Shown: positions 44,641 through 58,225, counted from the first letter of the stretch. The stretch is DNA of 64,000 bases from Anaeramoeba flamelloides (GCA_027625915.1 JANTQA010000008.1:7982501-8046500); one strand, 5' to 3'. The notes: generated by a model from the letters alone, not told the origin. Numbers and translations: made by a program.

Positions 44641-45946
44641 AATTTATAAACCAACCCAAATTTCATTAAAGTGAGAAACCGAGTGACCATTCATTTGATT
44701 TTTTGACTGCCCTAAGCAATTTGATCTATTTAAAAACAAAAGAGTTTTATAGAGGTTTGCTTTTATGAATTTGGAAAATTATAATTTTTCATATTTCTTT
44801 TTAATTGACTGAATAGTGTTTTAAACAATTTGTAATTTAATTAACCACAATTCAAAGAAGTTTTTAATTTAAATTTCTAAAATTTGAAACAGAAATAAAA
44901 GAAATTATTCAATTAATAAACATCAATTTCTCTAATAATAACAATTAAAATTCTTTTCAGTATTATTTTCATAAGAGGATTTTTTTACAATACCCACAAT
45001 TTGAAGTTTTAAGGATTGCATGAAGAATAAAAATGGGGTTAATTGAAACAAATAAAATAGAACTTCATCGAAAATTAAATCAAAATTGGGATGTTAAACA
45101 ATTTAAAAAGGGGGAATAAAATCTGAACTAGAAATTGAATTTTTTTTTATATTTCTAATTTTTTTTTTTCTTTCTAATAATATGCTTTTATTTCATTAAT
45201 AAATAATTAAAACTAATTGTAAAATTTTAAAATAATAATTTTAAGAACCATTATGCAAATTCTTGTTATTCCAAATAACTGATAAAAATATTCCACTCGA
45301 CTTTCAAAATTTATTTTAAAAAAAAATACCCAATTACAACAATCTCTACTTTTTTTAAAAAGAGTTATTAATAAATATTCAATTTTTACATTGGAAATTT
45401 GTACTTGTTAATAAATTATAAAAAAATAATTTGAAGTTTTTAGTCACTTTCACAGAAATATATTATTAGTTTTGATTATAAAAAGTTTTGTAAAAATCTT
45501 AATTTGTTCTTTGGATTCATTGAAAAGAACAGTTTGAAAATGGGTAGATCCACTTTAAAAAAGGGAAATTGAAGCAAAAAAAATTATATATATTTATATA
45601 TATTTGAATTTATCAGTAATCAATTATTCAGGTGTTCTCACAACTTCTGTTTTCTATTTTTTTCCTTTCTTTTTTGACCTTATATAATACCCATCCTAAT
45701 CTAAACTTTTAAAACAATCGAAAGAAAAAGAATCAAAAAAAAAAATTAAAAACTTTTTTTTTTTTCTAAAAATATGATATGGATGTGCTCTTTACTTTTT
45801 CAAGCCTGATTTCAATTAAAGATTAAATTAATTCACAATTCTGATCGTTTAAAAATTTTGAACATAAAAACACAAAATATAGATAAAAATATAAAATGGA
45901 ATTTTTAAAAAAAAAAATATTTTATTAAAAAGAAGTAAAAAATTAT
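44641..45946. other. Intergenic between the relic and the VPS35 3' end
   Basis: AT-rich DNA without a supportable gene. The frame of the preceding relic peters out here, with stop density at background level. Confidence 0.45.
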
Positions 45947-48900
45947 TTAATTAAAAAAATCATTCAGAATTTTCTCAATTTTAATCGGTTTAAACAATCT
46001 TTTAGTCTCTTGTTGTTCTTTACACCATTTAATATGTTTAAATGTCGATGAATAAAATTTATATAAATTATTTGGTAATAATTGATACCAACTTGATTCA
46101 TTTTCTAATTTTTTCTGCAAAATTAATTCTAATAAAGTATTAATATAGGAATAATTTATTGCACCAGAATCCAATTCGAAAAAATATAGGCAGGCATTTA
46201 AAATTTCTATCAGCAATTCAAATAACATGGAGGATTCCATGAGCGATCCAGTTACTCTTACTGCCCTCGATATACATCCCAGCAACCTTTTCACATCAAT
46301 AAAATAAAGAAGAACTGGTTCATTCGAGGGCTTTTGGTATTCTATGAGTTTTTTAAAGATTTCAATTTTTTCAATTGTTTTATTATTATCATTTTCATCT
46401 GGCACCTCTGTTTTTTCTTTAATTTCCTCATATAAGATATTTGTGGACTGCTTAATTACTGACAAGAATAAATATGAACAAACCATAATTGCCCTAGATT
46501 GGTGCGTAGCCACAGGGAGCTTTGCCGAATACCCACCACATTGGTTACACAATAGACTATAATTATCGGGATGGAAAACTCTTAAGGTTTGAAGAGTTGA
46601 AGAGATATAATTAATCATTTGATATTTAGTTTTTGAATTTAAAAAGTAGTCTTTATAAACCGAAATAGCCTTCGTCATAAATTCGTATGCAATGGGCTCA
46701 AAATTGCATTTGTCGGATGCTAATGCACACTGTAAAAATAATTTTAACGAGATAGATGGCAATAATTCTGTTAAGGAGGTAATGATATTATGAGCAAATT
46801 CAAAAATTTTTTTAGCTGATAAACCGATTTCTTCTAAATTATTATCCTCCAACTTTTTTTGTTCATTTTTGTTTATTTCGATTTTACTTTTCATTTTTTG
46901 GTTTTCGTTTTCGTTTTTGTTTTTGTTTTCGTTTTTCTCTTTGTTGCGGTTTCCGTTTTCTTTTTCTTTACCATTTTCATTGCTATTTTCCTTTTTCCTA
47001 TTATTTTTGTATATTTTGCCTCTTTCATTCTTTAATTGCCTTATTCCATAAGCCAATTCAAGCGCCGAAAAAACAAGAGGAGAAATAGTGATTTTTATTC
47101 TCCGAATTCCCCCCAAACTAAAACTATTGGCTAAAATTTGCAAAATATGAAAAGATTTTGATATGTTTTCTGATCGTAATAAATGTAGAAATCTACACAC
47201 AGTATATTGTTCTTGAAAAAAAAGTGATTTTAAATATTCATCTTCTTCATTTTCAGAAATAAAATCTTCAGAATCTTTGAATAAAACTTTTGTTATTTCA
47301 AGTAATTTGGAAACCTTTTTTGGATTTGAAATAATTGTTAATGTATTCAATCCATTTTCTAATATTTTTAAGGAAATTATTCTTCGATCTTCATGTGGTA
47401 ATGTGTCTATTAATGTGGAATAATTTTCTAATTGAACCAAAATATTTAAATCGTTATAAAATTCCAGAGGGGTAGATAAAATTGATGAAATTTCACTAAT
47501 TTCGTCTTTTGTAAGTCTATTTAGTTTTGAAAGAAAAATTAATAATATGTATATAAATAAGAATATGTAGGATTAGTGATAAGAATAAAAGTCAATATAA
47601 TTATGAACAAAAAATTATCTCATTGAGAAAGATCTATGAATAAATAAAAAGTTTTTTGAAAAATATAAAGAATAATAAATCTCGAAAAACTAAAGCCATT
47701 ACAATGCTATCATCAAATTTTATTTTCTATATAAAATTTCATTTTTTTATACAGGATTTGAAAAGTTTTGCAATAAGATACAAGAATGCTTAAATATGAA
47801 AAAAAAAAAAAAACAATAAATGAGTTCATATTTCACAATTTTTTGTAACATGATCAAAAAAATTTTAAAGATCCCATAATAACTTTAAAAATAGACAAAA
47901 CATTTACAATATCTTGAAATTTACTACACAAAAAAGGAAACGGTTATTTTTACGATTAAGGGTGTCAGTACATTTTACAAATTTTGAGTGGCATCGTTTA
48001 TGCAAAACTGAGTTCTTCAAATTATTTCTTTAACCAAGTACATTGATATTTTCATAAATACTAGAGTATCAAATATCCTAGTATAAGATATTTTCATACC
48101 AATTTAAAAAATGGAATTCAAAAAAAAGAAAAAGATTGATCAAGAAAAAATAAATAAAAATCATTTATTTATTGATCTTATCTTTAACATTTGATATAAT
48201 TACTTCTTCTTAATTTGGTTTTGTTTATAATTCTTTATGGAAATGCTTTTGTCTGTAAAATTTTTGATTAACAAATTACTTTTTATTTCTCAAGAATTTC
48301 CAAAATGGATTTAAAAATCCTATTTTCATTTAATTCATCTAATTCTTGATTGGGTTCAGAAAATAGCATATTTATTAAATTCCTCTTCAGAAATAAAGAT
48401 TTATTGGATTTGTTGGTTTGATTTGATAATTATTTATTTCCCATTTAAAATGAAAACTCAAAATGATTCTGAATCATGATTGAAATTTTTTTGAAATTTT
48501 ACTTTTATTATGGGTACAATCTTTTTGTAACTGTTTTATGATTCCTAGCATTCAACTCTTTTATTTTAATTTTTGAAATAGTATTCTTTATTTGGGTATT
48601 TTTTGATAAAAAAAGAAAAAAAAGATCATTTTCTGTTTTTGAAATTTTTTTTATCAATTTAAATTGATTCATTGAATTATTTTTTGAACTGAAAACAAGA
48701 TGAAATCGACCATAATATTTTTTTCCTTCTAAAATTATTATTATTGAAAATTATTGCAATGGTGTTAATAACCCGTGTTGGCAACCTTGAACCCATTACT
48801 AAAATTTAACCATTTTTTTTGTATTATTTGGGAACAGGAATTAATGTACCCATACTTGGTTCGGATTTAAACCAACATTTGATGTTAGATCCTGATTTAT

Positions 48901-51900
48901 TATAAACTGCTAAATATTATTAATTGAATTTATTTCAAATAATCCATTTCCAAAAAAAGTATGACAAATGGAATTTAAAATGTCTTTATTTAACTTAATT
49001 CTAATATTATTATGTAAATATCCAAAATTATTATACACCATTAATTGATTCTTCATAATTATTTCATTTGTTTGTTTGGTTTGGGATTGCCCGAATAATA
49101 GATATAAAACTTTCTTATCGCGATTTTATATGATATTTTTTAGGGTGAAAATTGGTGAGTATTTTTTTTTTTTTTTTTGATCTTAAAAATTTTTTTCATA
49201 AGAGGTTTAATCTTGAAAAGAATTTTGAATAGAAGGAAAAACTTTTAACCGAATTTAATTATTTTAAAATTCCTTAGCATCCTTAACATATTGCCCATTT
49301 TTTTATTGAAATTGACTGTGCTTTGTTTTGCTCTAAAAAAAGTGTTTATTTTTTTTTCATTTTTTTAATGGAAATATTTTAATGAACATATTTTAAAATG
49401 AATATAATTTATAGATTCAATTAGTATTAATATTCATCTTAATTTTATATGATCAACTTACAAATTGAAATACTACCAAAGAGGATTTTTTATGAAATGT
49501 ATAAAAAAAAATTCTCCACTTTTTTAGAAATACCTTATTTGATAATAATTACAAATTTTGTAAAATCAAATGATTTTTTTATTAATATTCGGTCTTTTTG
49601 TTTAAATTCAAAAAATGATCTTTTTTACCATTTTTTGTAAAAAAGTTTATAATTTAATCTTTCAATATCATCATAATTCTTCAATAAAAAATATTTAAAG
49701 AATTCTATTTCTTGTTTATACATTACCATAAACCCATTTACTGATTTCTTTTATTCTCTTAAGTTAGACAATATTTTGGTAATGTGCTAAATTTGAGTTA
49801 CGTGCTAAATGTAAAATCGCAGGTTAGTTATCGGACAGTAAATTATGGATGATTTCGAATCCAATTTAAATATAAAGAAATCACAGATGATCAAATTTAT
49901 ATCTCTTGTAATCATTTTCACAAAGCTTAAAAAATTGATATAAACATTTTAATATTGAAAATTTGTGGAACTAATATTGCTGATTTAAAAAAGTGAGAAA
50001 TAAAAGTTTTTAAAAAATGTGACTTAAATGATTTAAAAAAGTGAATCAAAAAGTTTGAGTCACCACTTTTTAAAACTTTTATGACTCACCCATTTAAAAC
50101 AACTGTAATAATAAAAACATATATATTTTAAAAATTTTTCAGAAAAAAATCATATTACTATAAAATAAATCACATTGCTTTACATCTTTTACTTTTGTTT
50201 TATAAAGTGTAATATTCAAATTCTATTTTTTTAAAACATATATAGAGTATTTTAACTTTTAGTGGCGATAATAATAATAATTTTTTATTATTATTATTTG
50301 AAGTTTTTAATTAAAATATGAACTTTGTATTTTTATTTACACTAATTTTTTGTATCTTTCAATTAATTTTTTTTTTTAAACTTTGTTTTGAATATCTACT
50401 TTTAAAAAAAATTCTTAAACAAAAACTAAAGTATGAAAAGGTTGATAGAAATAAACCAAAATTCAAAATTTTTCCACACAGTTAAAACAGTTAAAAGAAC
50501 CACATTAATACAATGTCATTCAAATTGGAGATAATTTTGATTTTTGTAAAATAGGATAATCATTTTTTCATCTTTTTAGTTTTTTTCTTTTCATTTCATT
50601 TTTTGAATTACGTAATAGTTTTCCTGAATTCGATCAAAATAATTTTTTCAACAACTAGATATTATGTCAAAGTTGAATTTTTCAAAATAGAAGAACTCAA
50701 ATAAAATTAGTCAATGGTATCTAACCTTTCGATCGATCAATAATTCCTAATAGAATTTAAACAAATTTACCAAATTTATTTTTTTATTTTGCCCATCTCT
50801 AAAATTTTGAACAGACCGATAATTTATTGGTATTGGTAATTATTTATTTTTTGTTTTGTGTGTATTGTTATTTATAAAAAATTGTTTACATTCCAATTAG
50901 TGAATGGTTCTAATTTGGAATTTCTTCTTGAATTGATTAAATAAGATTTTTTTTTTTCAAAAATTGAATTTTGGTGTTTCTGTGATGTTAAAAATTTTGA
51001 ATTGGGGTTTAGTTAAAATGATCAAAATAAAAAAGAACTAAATAGTGGAAATGAAATTATCCTAAAAAACAAAAAGAAAAAAGAAAATACTAAAGTAAAA
51101 ATAATTTGAAAATTAAAATAATAGTTGGTAGTTAATTAATAATTTCTAACTATTAAAAAAAAAAAAAATAAAAAAAAAATCGTACTTTTTTTGAATTGTA
51201 ATTGATCTAACACATGAAGATAACACATGATTAATAAAATCAATTCTTTGGGGATGCAAACATAAAGATAATTTCATTAATCCGTTTAGCATTGATAATA
51301 AATGAATTCTTGGCAAAGAAGTTCTCTTTCTTGTTATTTCAGAAATACCTTTTGAAAAAATTTGGGTAACTGAGAAATTATTTTTCATTAATTTTGGGTT
51401 ATTATTTGCGAATTTGATCAGCCTTTCAATTAAAAGGATTATAATATCTTTAATATTCACTTCTTGATGAAGATTTGGAAGTATCGAAAATAAATCTGGC
51501 AAAGTTTGTATATGATACTCATCTGGAAATACCAAGATAATTGCCTCCATTAAATATGATTGTGCAAGTTTGTCTCCACATTGCTCTAGTTGTTCTAATA
51601 AAATTGGAAGCACCTTTTCTTTATAGAGTTCATCTGTGACAGAATCTAACTGTGATAGTCTTACTAAACTTGTACCAACTAAGCTACATAATTCCTTCCT
51701 TTCTTCAGTGATTTTGATTCTACTTGAAACTCTTTCATGTTTTGAAATGTTTCCTGGTAATTTTTGATGCTGTATCCTAATCCATAATTTGTTCATCTCA
51801 ATGAAATTTTGAATTGTGAAATTAATACTAATCATCCAAGGTAAATCATTATTCTTTTGACCTTCTTTTTCGTTATCTTGTAAAATTTTATCTTTCTCAA

Positions 51901-54900
51901 ATTTTTCATTTTCATTTTCTTCTTTCTTTTCCTTCTCATTTTTGCTTTCGTTTTCTTTTTCATTATTCTTACCAATCTGATTATTTGTTATTTCTTTACT
52001 TATTTCCGTATTTTCAAGATTTTTATTTTCCTTTTCCTTTTCCTTTTCTTTTTCCTTTTCCTTTTCTTTTTCCTTTTCCTTTTCCTTTTCCTTTTCCTTT
52101 TCAGAAATATCGGGAAGAAGATTTTTAGTCATCTGAGAAAGATAATGCCGAAGAAATAAACCTCTGGTAGGATGAGGAACCCCTTTACACATTTCAAGAA
52201 GATCTAATAAAATTTCCTAATTAAATTAAAGAAGAGAAAATATTTAAATTCAATATTTTAGAGATTTTTATTAAATTATAAAATACTTTAGAATTACTGG
52301 TTTACTTTAAAAAATAAAAAAAAGTGTTTTGGAAATAAAATTTTTTATTTTTTTTCTGTGACTGCAATATTGTGATTTACTTGGTGCACAACTTATTCAT
52401 TCGTAGATTTTTTTTTAATGACTTTGTTTTTTAATTGTTACACTTTTTTTCTGAGCCGCACAATTTTTTAATTTGGATATTTTTTTTATTGGGTTGTTTG
52501 TAAAAAAGGTTGAAAAACAATTTTGTTTTTGTTTTTATGGTCGCTTTTAATAAACTTTCTTAAAATACTCACCTAGATCTTTAGTCTAAGATTTTGCCAG
52601 ACTTTTTGTAAAAAAAAAATAAACAGCTATCGATCAAGATTTTTCACAAAAAAATTTTGTTTTTCATGACAGATTCCCAAAACCCTTTTTTCAATTGCTT
52701 CACATTTTTTTGATTCTGAATTATTCATTTTTTTCTCTTTTTTATTTTTTTTTATGATACATCAAATAAATTTTTTATTTTTTAAAAGCTTTTAGAAAAA
52801 CGTTCGAATAGGTTGACTTGTATCTGTGCTTGTTTGTACCACTGATTTTATTTAAAATAATTAATAGAAAGGATCCAATCTTCAAACAAGTTATTGATTT
52901 GGGTTGTTATTTGAAATACTTTTATTGGTTTGAAACTGATCTGTTTACGAGGTCGATTTTTTAAAAAAAGAAAAAGAAACAAATTAGAAAGTGCCCATTC
53001 TTTGAAGTTTATCTTCTTTTTTTGAGTGAATAATTAATTTTTAAAATTTGAATTGAACGTTTTTATTATTAAAAAGTAATCTATTTTTATTTTCAAAAAA
53101 GAGTGGAAAAGGATCTTTCTTTGGAAAGCCTTGTTATTTTTTTTTCTATTATTTTACTCGATTGTAAAATTCAACTTGAGAGTTTTATTGGAACATTTTG
53201 AGGTTCAAAACTCATTTTCCATTGGTTACCTTTTTTGTTTTAGGGACTAATCTCTATTAAATTTTAAAACCGAAATTTAATAGATATTGAAAAATTTTTT
53301 GCCCATTACTTAAATTTGAAAACCTCTGTTTATTTTCAATATTAAACATATTTCGAGAGAAGGAATCCTTATTTAGAAATTGGTCAAAAAAAAAATAATA
53401 GAGACTAGTCCCTTAAAACATTTTTCGGTCAACACAGATTTTTAATTGGTACACTTTTTAAGTTTTGCAAAAAAATTGTCTCAAGTAAAAAAAATGTACC
53501 AATTCAAAAACTAAGTTTTGTAAAAGGCTTTTCCAAATAACAACCAACTGTACCAAGAAAGTCGCATTAATGCAAAAGAAAGTATATTAAAGGTATTTAA
53601 AAGTGGTAATTATCCAACGGTAGTTCATTAATTAATTATTTTCAATTAACTTTCCTTTATTAATGTTTACAATTAAAATCACAATTTTAGGACATTTGAA
53701 CATGCTTAAATTTTTGGTTTAATTTGATGTTTTCGTATTATTTTTTAATACTAATAATCAGTCTAATTTTTGGACTTGGTTTTTGTTTTAAAATAAAGGA
53801 AAAATACGTAAAAAACTATTAGAAAACTAGAACTTTGAAATCTATTTTGAAATTATTGCCGATTGGACAATTCTCTTACAGAATGGTCAAACCTGTTGAA
53901 CTATTTTTTTTTGTCATGGTCAATTTGAAATTTAAAATGGATAAAATATCATCTCTTTCAATTTCGTTCTAAATTCAAAAATTGTGAGTTTTCCCCCAGT
54001 GGAACCCATAACCAATAGCATAAAAAAGCCCCGACCCAAACCAAAAAGAGAATCTCACTTTCAATCTATTTCTTTGGGATGTTCTTCTAATGAAAAAAAA
54101 AAAAAAAAAAAAATGATGTTGAAGTAAAAATTTTTTCCCATTTACTGTTCTATTACCAGTATTTATAGAGCCTGTGAGATTATTTGTAAAAATTTCTTGA
54201 TGTTATTATTGAAAGATCTTTTGTTAGTGTTTTGTTTATTCTAACCATCCAATGAAAAAGAAAAAAAAAATTAAGCGAGTTTCATTACCCTTTAAAGAAA
54301 AAAATCTTGTTAAAGAAAACTTACTATTGTTTTATTAGGATTGTTTTCAATTACAACAGCGCCGGCAGTAATCAAAAGGTATAAACGTGGAATAATTCTA
54401 CTAGTAAATTGAACGTCTTGATAGATAATAGAAGCTATTTTTTCATTTTTTATACTTTCTCGTAGCAAAAATCCAAAATATCGAAGTTCGTCAGAAACAA
54501 AGAGATCTGTGTTTTGTAATCGAAAAAAAAACGAAAGAAAAATAAAATTAAAAAAAATGAAAGAAAAATTAAAGAGTGGAATGGGTAAAAAATCTTTTTT
54601 GATGATCTGTTTGGAAATAATGTTCTTTGTTTTGTTGTTTCAAAGTAATTCAATTACATAAATCGTAATAATTTTTTGGTGATAAAGAAGATGAACGTAA
54701 ACCATTCAGCATCTCAGCTGCTTGCTTTATTGAGTCATTTAATTTTCCGTCTTGCACAGATCGTTGCAAATAAAATCCGCTTCTCCTAACCTAAAGTGTT
54801 GAAACAGTTCCAAGGTGAACGCACACATTAACCAAAAGGAATGAAAAAAGAATTAAGAAAAATTAAAAAAGAAAGAAAAAAAAAGGAAAAACAAAAGGAA

Positions 54901-55020
54901 ACTTACCACTGATTTTAAAGACTCAAGTAATTGCTTTTGTTCACTTACTTGTGTTGTTGGTGTTTTTTTTAAATCGTGATTTTTTTGGGATTTTTTTGGT
55001 GTTCTAACTTTTCTTGACAT
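45947..55020 (-). CDS. VPS35: Vacuolar protein sorting-associated protein 35 (retromer core)
   Basis: VPS35 is the alpha-solenoid backbone of retromer, which recycles receptors from endosomes. Five exons: 55020-54907, 54790-54658, 54506-54325, 52216-51186 and 47516-45947. Every junction is GT-AG and in phase, giving 1009 aa (human 796). Introns are 116, 151, 2108 and 3669 bp. N-terminal features: LNDSIKQAAEMLNGLRSSSL, SPKNYYDLY and the VPS26-binding motif PRLYLL at residues 122-127. The middle has MCKGVPHPTRGLFLRHYLSQ, FIEMNKLWIRIQHQ, LVGTSLVRLSQLD, and AQSYLMEAIILVFPDEYHIQ with LP. The C-terminal half has VCRFLHLLRSENISKSFHIL, LPSISLKLFLQCALASDK with AYEFMTKAISVY, and LLFELLIEILNACLYFFE-type VPS29-binding helices. 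The extra length is two low-complexity loops: a Lys-Glu repeat (about residues 181-270, after NLLPD) and an Asn/Lys/Glu tract in exon 5. Both lie where human VPS35 has short loops. Confidence 0.96.
48990..49335 (+). repeat. Repeat in VPS35 intron 4, partner of 7180-7530
   Basis: ACACCATTAATTGATTCTTC, TAGGGTGAAAATTGGTGAG, CATAAGAGGTTTAATCTTGA and CATATTGCCCATTTTTTTAT match the copy in CSN1 intron 2 in order and orientation. Lies inside VPS35 intron 4, antisense to the gene. Confidence 0.6.
49830..50070 (+). pseudogene. Unidentified coding relic in VPS35 intron 4
   Basis: One plus-strand frame reads FRIQFKYKEITDDQIYISCN, then INILILKICGTNIADLKK and IKVFKKCDLNDLKK with a few interruptions. The spacing of Leu/Ile and Asn-x-Leu is faintly leucine-rich-repeat-like. 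It is antisense to VPS35 and inside its intron. The identification is too weak to name a family. Confidence 0.28.
50452..51011 (+). mobile_element. TA-flanked inverted-repeat element, reference copy
   Basis: 560 bp with ends TAAACCAAAATTCAAAATTT and AAATTTTGAATTGGGGTTTA, about 20 of 22 positions complementary. Inside: ACACAGTTAAAACAGTTAAA, AATTGGAGATAATTTTGATT, GATATTATGTCAAAGTTGA and CTTTCGATCGATCAATAATT, all shared with the copies at 6.1 and 63.6 kb. There is no ORF, so it is non-autonomous. It lies in VPS35 intron 4, ~175 bp from the exon 4 donor. Confidence 0.75.
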
Positions 55021-55599
55021 GAAAGACCAATAACACTTAAAGTAAAGAAATTACGAAAAAATGATTAGATTTTTTGTTATCTTTGGAAATGGTTGTGAAG
55101 AGTAATTAATAATAAAAGTATATGTTCCACAAGGTGCTAATAGTGACAAAGACGAGAAAATTCAGAAAGATTGGAAGTGAAAAAAAAAATTTTTTTTTCT
55201 TGCAGAGTTTGGTTGAAAAAGTGAAATTCTCACCTCTAATTATTGTTCTGAAAAGTTTGTTTCAAGATTTTACGGTGATTTTCTTGAAGTTGCTAAACAC
55301 CAAAAAAAACTCTTTAGGTTGAAAGAATTCATACTTTTCAATAAATACATTTTTCAAATTTGATTACAGTCAACACTTTAATATATAAAAAATAGTTTGG
55401 ATTTAAATAGACAATCAGAAATATATTCTTTGATTTTTAATGCTCTTGAACAATGTTAAACCTCATTTTGAAATTGAAACACAATCTTTTTCAAAAACAA
55501 ACAATTATCTTGTTTTAATTTTGGATAGAATAAAATTTCCATGATTCTCCTCGTATTAATTTTGTAAACTGCCCTTTGGTTAGGGTTCCCAGTTCTTAC

Positions 55600-55680
55600 C
55601 TCAACATTTTCAGAAAAGTACCTGCCCATAAGTAGCAATCATAAATTGCCATATAGTCTTTGACTTTTGAAACCCAAAGT
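55600..55680 (-). other. Exon-like segment upstream of VPS35
   Basis: On the minus strand, between an acceptor-like CATTTAATCATTAG and a donor-like GAG/GTAAGA, 81 bp read LWVSKVKDYMAIYDCYLWAG, then TFLKML. Further on (about 55560-55520) FTKLIRGESWKFYS can be read in another frame. It could be the last trace of a neighbouring gene or of a mobile element. It is not part of VPS35, whose start at 55020 is complete. Confidence 0.28.
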
Positions 55681-56283
55681 CTAATGATTAAATAAAAAAT
55701 GAAAATTAAGTTACAAATTTTTTCCCCTTTTTTATTTAAAGAAGGGTCATTAATTGAACCCAAAATAATGTTTAAGGGACTTGTAAATCTTATTTTTTTT
55801 ATTTTTCTACCAAAGGTAATAGGGTATTTATTTTCACAAAGGTATGATTATACTTTTATAATTAAACTTTATTGATCAATTTTACGGAAATGAGGTATCA
55901 TTTTTAAAAGAAGTTATTTTTTCGGTTTAATTTTTTAGTTTAAAAATCTGATCTTTTAAATTTGGGAATTGTATTTTTATAAATATATAAAATGAAAATT
56001 TTTGGAATGCATTTTTATTTTAATAAAATCTCACTTTATGTAATTTCTGAGAGTTTTTATGAACAAATAATATTAAACTTTATTTCTTATTTTAAAAATA
56101 CAAGAATTATAAATTAAATATTGAATCCTTGAAGATCCAGAAAAAAATATCATTCGTTTTATTTCCAATATTTTTTTACAAAATCTCAAGAAATTTAAAA
56201 GATCAGATAATATTCTTTTTCGAATATCAAGAGTATAAAAAATGAATTATTTTTTTTTAAAATTAGTTTTTAGATAATATCTA

Positions 56284-56483
56284 CAGTCAGTTTCACTTTT
56301 AAGACACAAACTTTCTACGAAATTTAAGGCACAAAAAAAAATCTCAAATTAAGGCACAAAATTCAAATTCTAGTAAAATAAATTGTAAAAAAAAAACAAT
56401 TTCCAAAAAATGTACTTTAATTTGAGATTTTTTTGTACCTTAAATTTCGTTGAAAGTTTGTGCCTTAAAAGTGAAACTGACTG
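56284..56483. mobile_element. Palindromic MITE, copy C
   Basis: 200 bp flanked by TA. Ends CAGTCAGTTTCACTTTTAAG and CTTAAAAGTGAAACTGACTG share the same T-for-C change in both arms (TTTCAC/GTGAAA), so the palindrome is kept. Inner blocks as in copy A. Confidence 0.9.
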
Positions 56484-57214
56484 TATTCTTTTTTTTTTTT
56501 TTTTATTTCTGTAAATTAATTTTTTTTGTTTGTATATATCTAAAAAATGAGAATTAATACATTAAATCTTTTTGAAAAGTTTAGTTTTTAATTTATTACA
56601 AGCTATTTAAAGAATTAAGATTGGATTATTAATTATTGATTAAAAAAAAATAAAATTAAAAAGTATTTCTTTAGGGTTATAAGTTGAATTTTACAGGGTT
56701 TTATAAAATTATTTTCTGGAGAATTTTTAATTTAATTGTGAATTTTGTGTTTCTCGTATTTTTTTGTTCAAAAAAAGTAAGAAAAAATTGATTTGAACTG
56801 TTGTTTTGAAACAAAAAATTAGATTATTCAATGTTAAAATCATTAGTGTAGATTGTTTTTGATTTTATGTTAATTTTTTAAAATGATTTATTTTCAATTT
56901 TAGTTGTTTATTTTTGAAAATGTATTTTTGTAGACATCTCTCACAAACAAAAAGTTTTCTTTTTTCTTCGTATTAAATATTTTTTTTGAAATAATTAGAA
57001 ATTTTAGGATTGTGTAATTTTTAACAATGTAGATATATAAATTAAACTTTTAATAGTAAAATAATTCATTTCGAAAAATAATATTAAAATTCTAAGTAAG
57101 TTCTGTTTTTTTAATTATAATTTTTACTTTGTATTTCAATTTGGATATCACTAGCATGAAAAAATAAAATTGTAAAAAAAAAAGTTAGACGAAACTACAA
57201 CATTCCTACATCTA

Positions 57215-57600
57215 TCATCTTAAAGAATAGACTTTATTCGTAATAGAATCAAAATTACAGAACTCTAAATTCATGAGGCTTATATTCTATTTATTGTTGT
57301 CAGTATAACCACGATTTTTAAAAGTCTCTAGTCTGTAAAAAAAGGTATATTTTGATGTAAAAATTTTTAAAGGGATGCCACAATGAATTTTTTTAAATTC
57401 AACTTTAGGATATTTTTTTGAACCGATAATATCTAATAGTTTTGAAAATACTCTACTCTTCTAAAAAAAATCAAATACAGAAAAAAAATAACTGATGATA
57501 AATATTCCGTGTCCTATGTTTTTTTAACTTTTTTAAATAAACCAAAAGTTTATTTAATTTTTCTGTTTATTTCAAAAATTAAAAAAAACCTAATGGAAAA
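57215..57600. repeat. Dispersed repeat partner of 1.7-2.5 kb, with hairpin remnant
   Basis: 57240-57345 and 57488-57510 match 1.7-1.83 kb and 2.43 kb. From 57510 to 57600 a remnant of the AACCTA hairpin family follows (ATTTCAAAAATTAAAAAAAA, CCTAATGG). The 2.4-2.6 kb stretch has the same succession, so the two pieces may have been copied together. Confidence 0.5.
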
Positions 57601-58151
57601 ATCAAAAAAAAAATAATTTTTTAAATTTATATCAATAAATAATTCCATAATAATCCAAATGATTGGTTATCAATTTGTCGGATATTTATTAAATTTAAAA
57701 TACTTTTAAAATATACTGTTATTACCTCTTAACTGTGTAAAAAAAAATATTCAACTTTTTTCCTATTAAATTGAAAAAAAATCTTCATAGAGTCTGGTAA
57801 ATTCGATTTTCTAACTTAAATAGTTAAATATCTTAAAAAATAATTTTTGATCAAAGATCTTTTATTATCCATGAGTGTTTATTATAAGTGAGGTTATTAA
57901 AAAGTGATTAATTAGCAAATGTTTAATGTTTTTTTCAAAAAATTTTTTCATGATTGTGATGTGTTTAATTTTTTGAATTCTTTATATGATTAAGGTGAAG
58001 ATCTTTTTAAATAAAATTAGTCTCTTAATATGTTATGTTTTAGTCATATAAGTAGTAGATTTTTCAATTATTTTTTTTAAAGTTTTTATTAAACAAATAG
58101 AAAAGTCTATAATATAGAATTCTTGATTTTAAAATGAGCTTTTTTTCGTAC

Positions 58152-58224
58152 AGTTCCATAGCTCAGTCGGCAGAGCGCTGTGCTAATAACGCAGATGTCC
58201 AGAGTTCGAGCCTCTGTGGAACTA
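58152..58224 (+). tRNA. tRNA-Ile (anticodon AAT)
   Basis: A complete cloverleaf without intron. The acceptor stem is AGTTCCA/TGGAACT with discriminator A at 58224. The D arm is GCTC...GAGC and the anticodon stem CTGTG/CGCAG encloses the loop CTAATAA, so the anticodon is AAT (read as IAU after deamination). The variable loop is 5 nt (ATGTC), and the T arm is CAGAG-TTCGAGC-CTCTG. A-box and B-box (GAGTTCGAGCC) promoters are intact. The 3' CCA is not encoded, as in eukaryotic nuclear genes. It stands alone, with no other tRNA in the window. Confidence 0.97.
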
Positions 58225-58225
58225 A

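Noticed and set aside
44200-45126. Alternative genetic code (TAA/TAG as Gln, TGA as Trp)
   Set aside because: If all stops are read through, any frame is open. Stop density over the whole stretch is about what this base composition predicts, and clear host genes in the window use standard stops.
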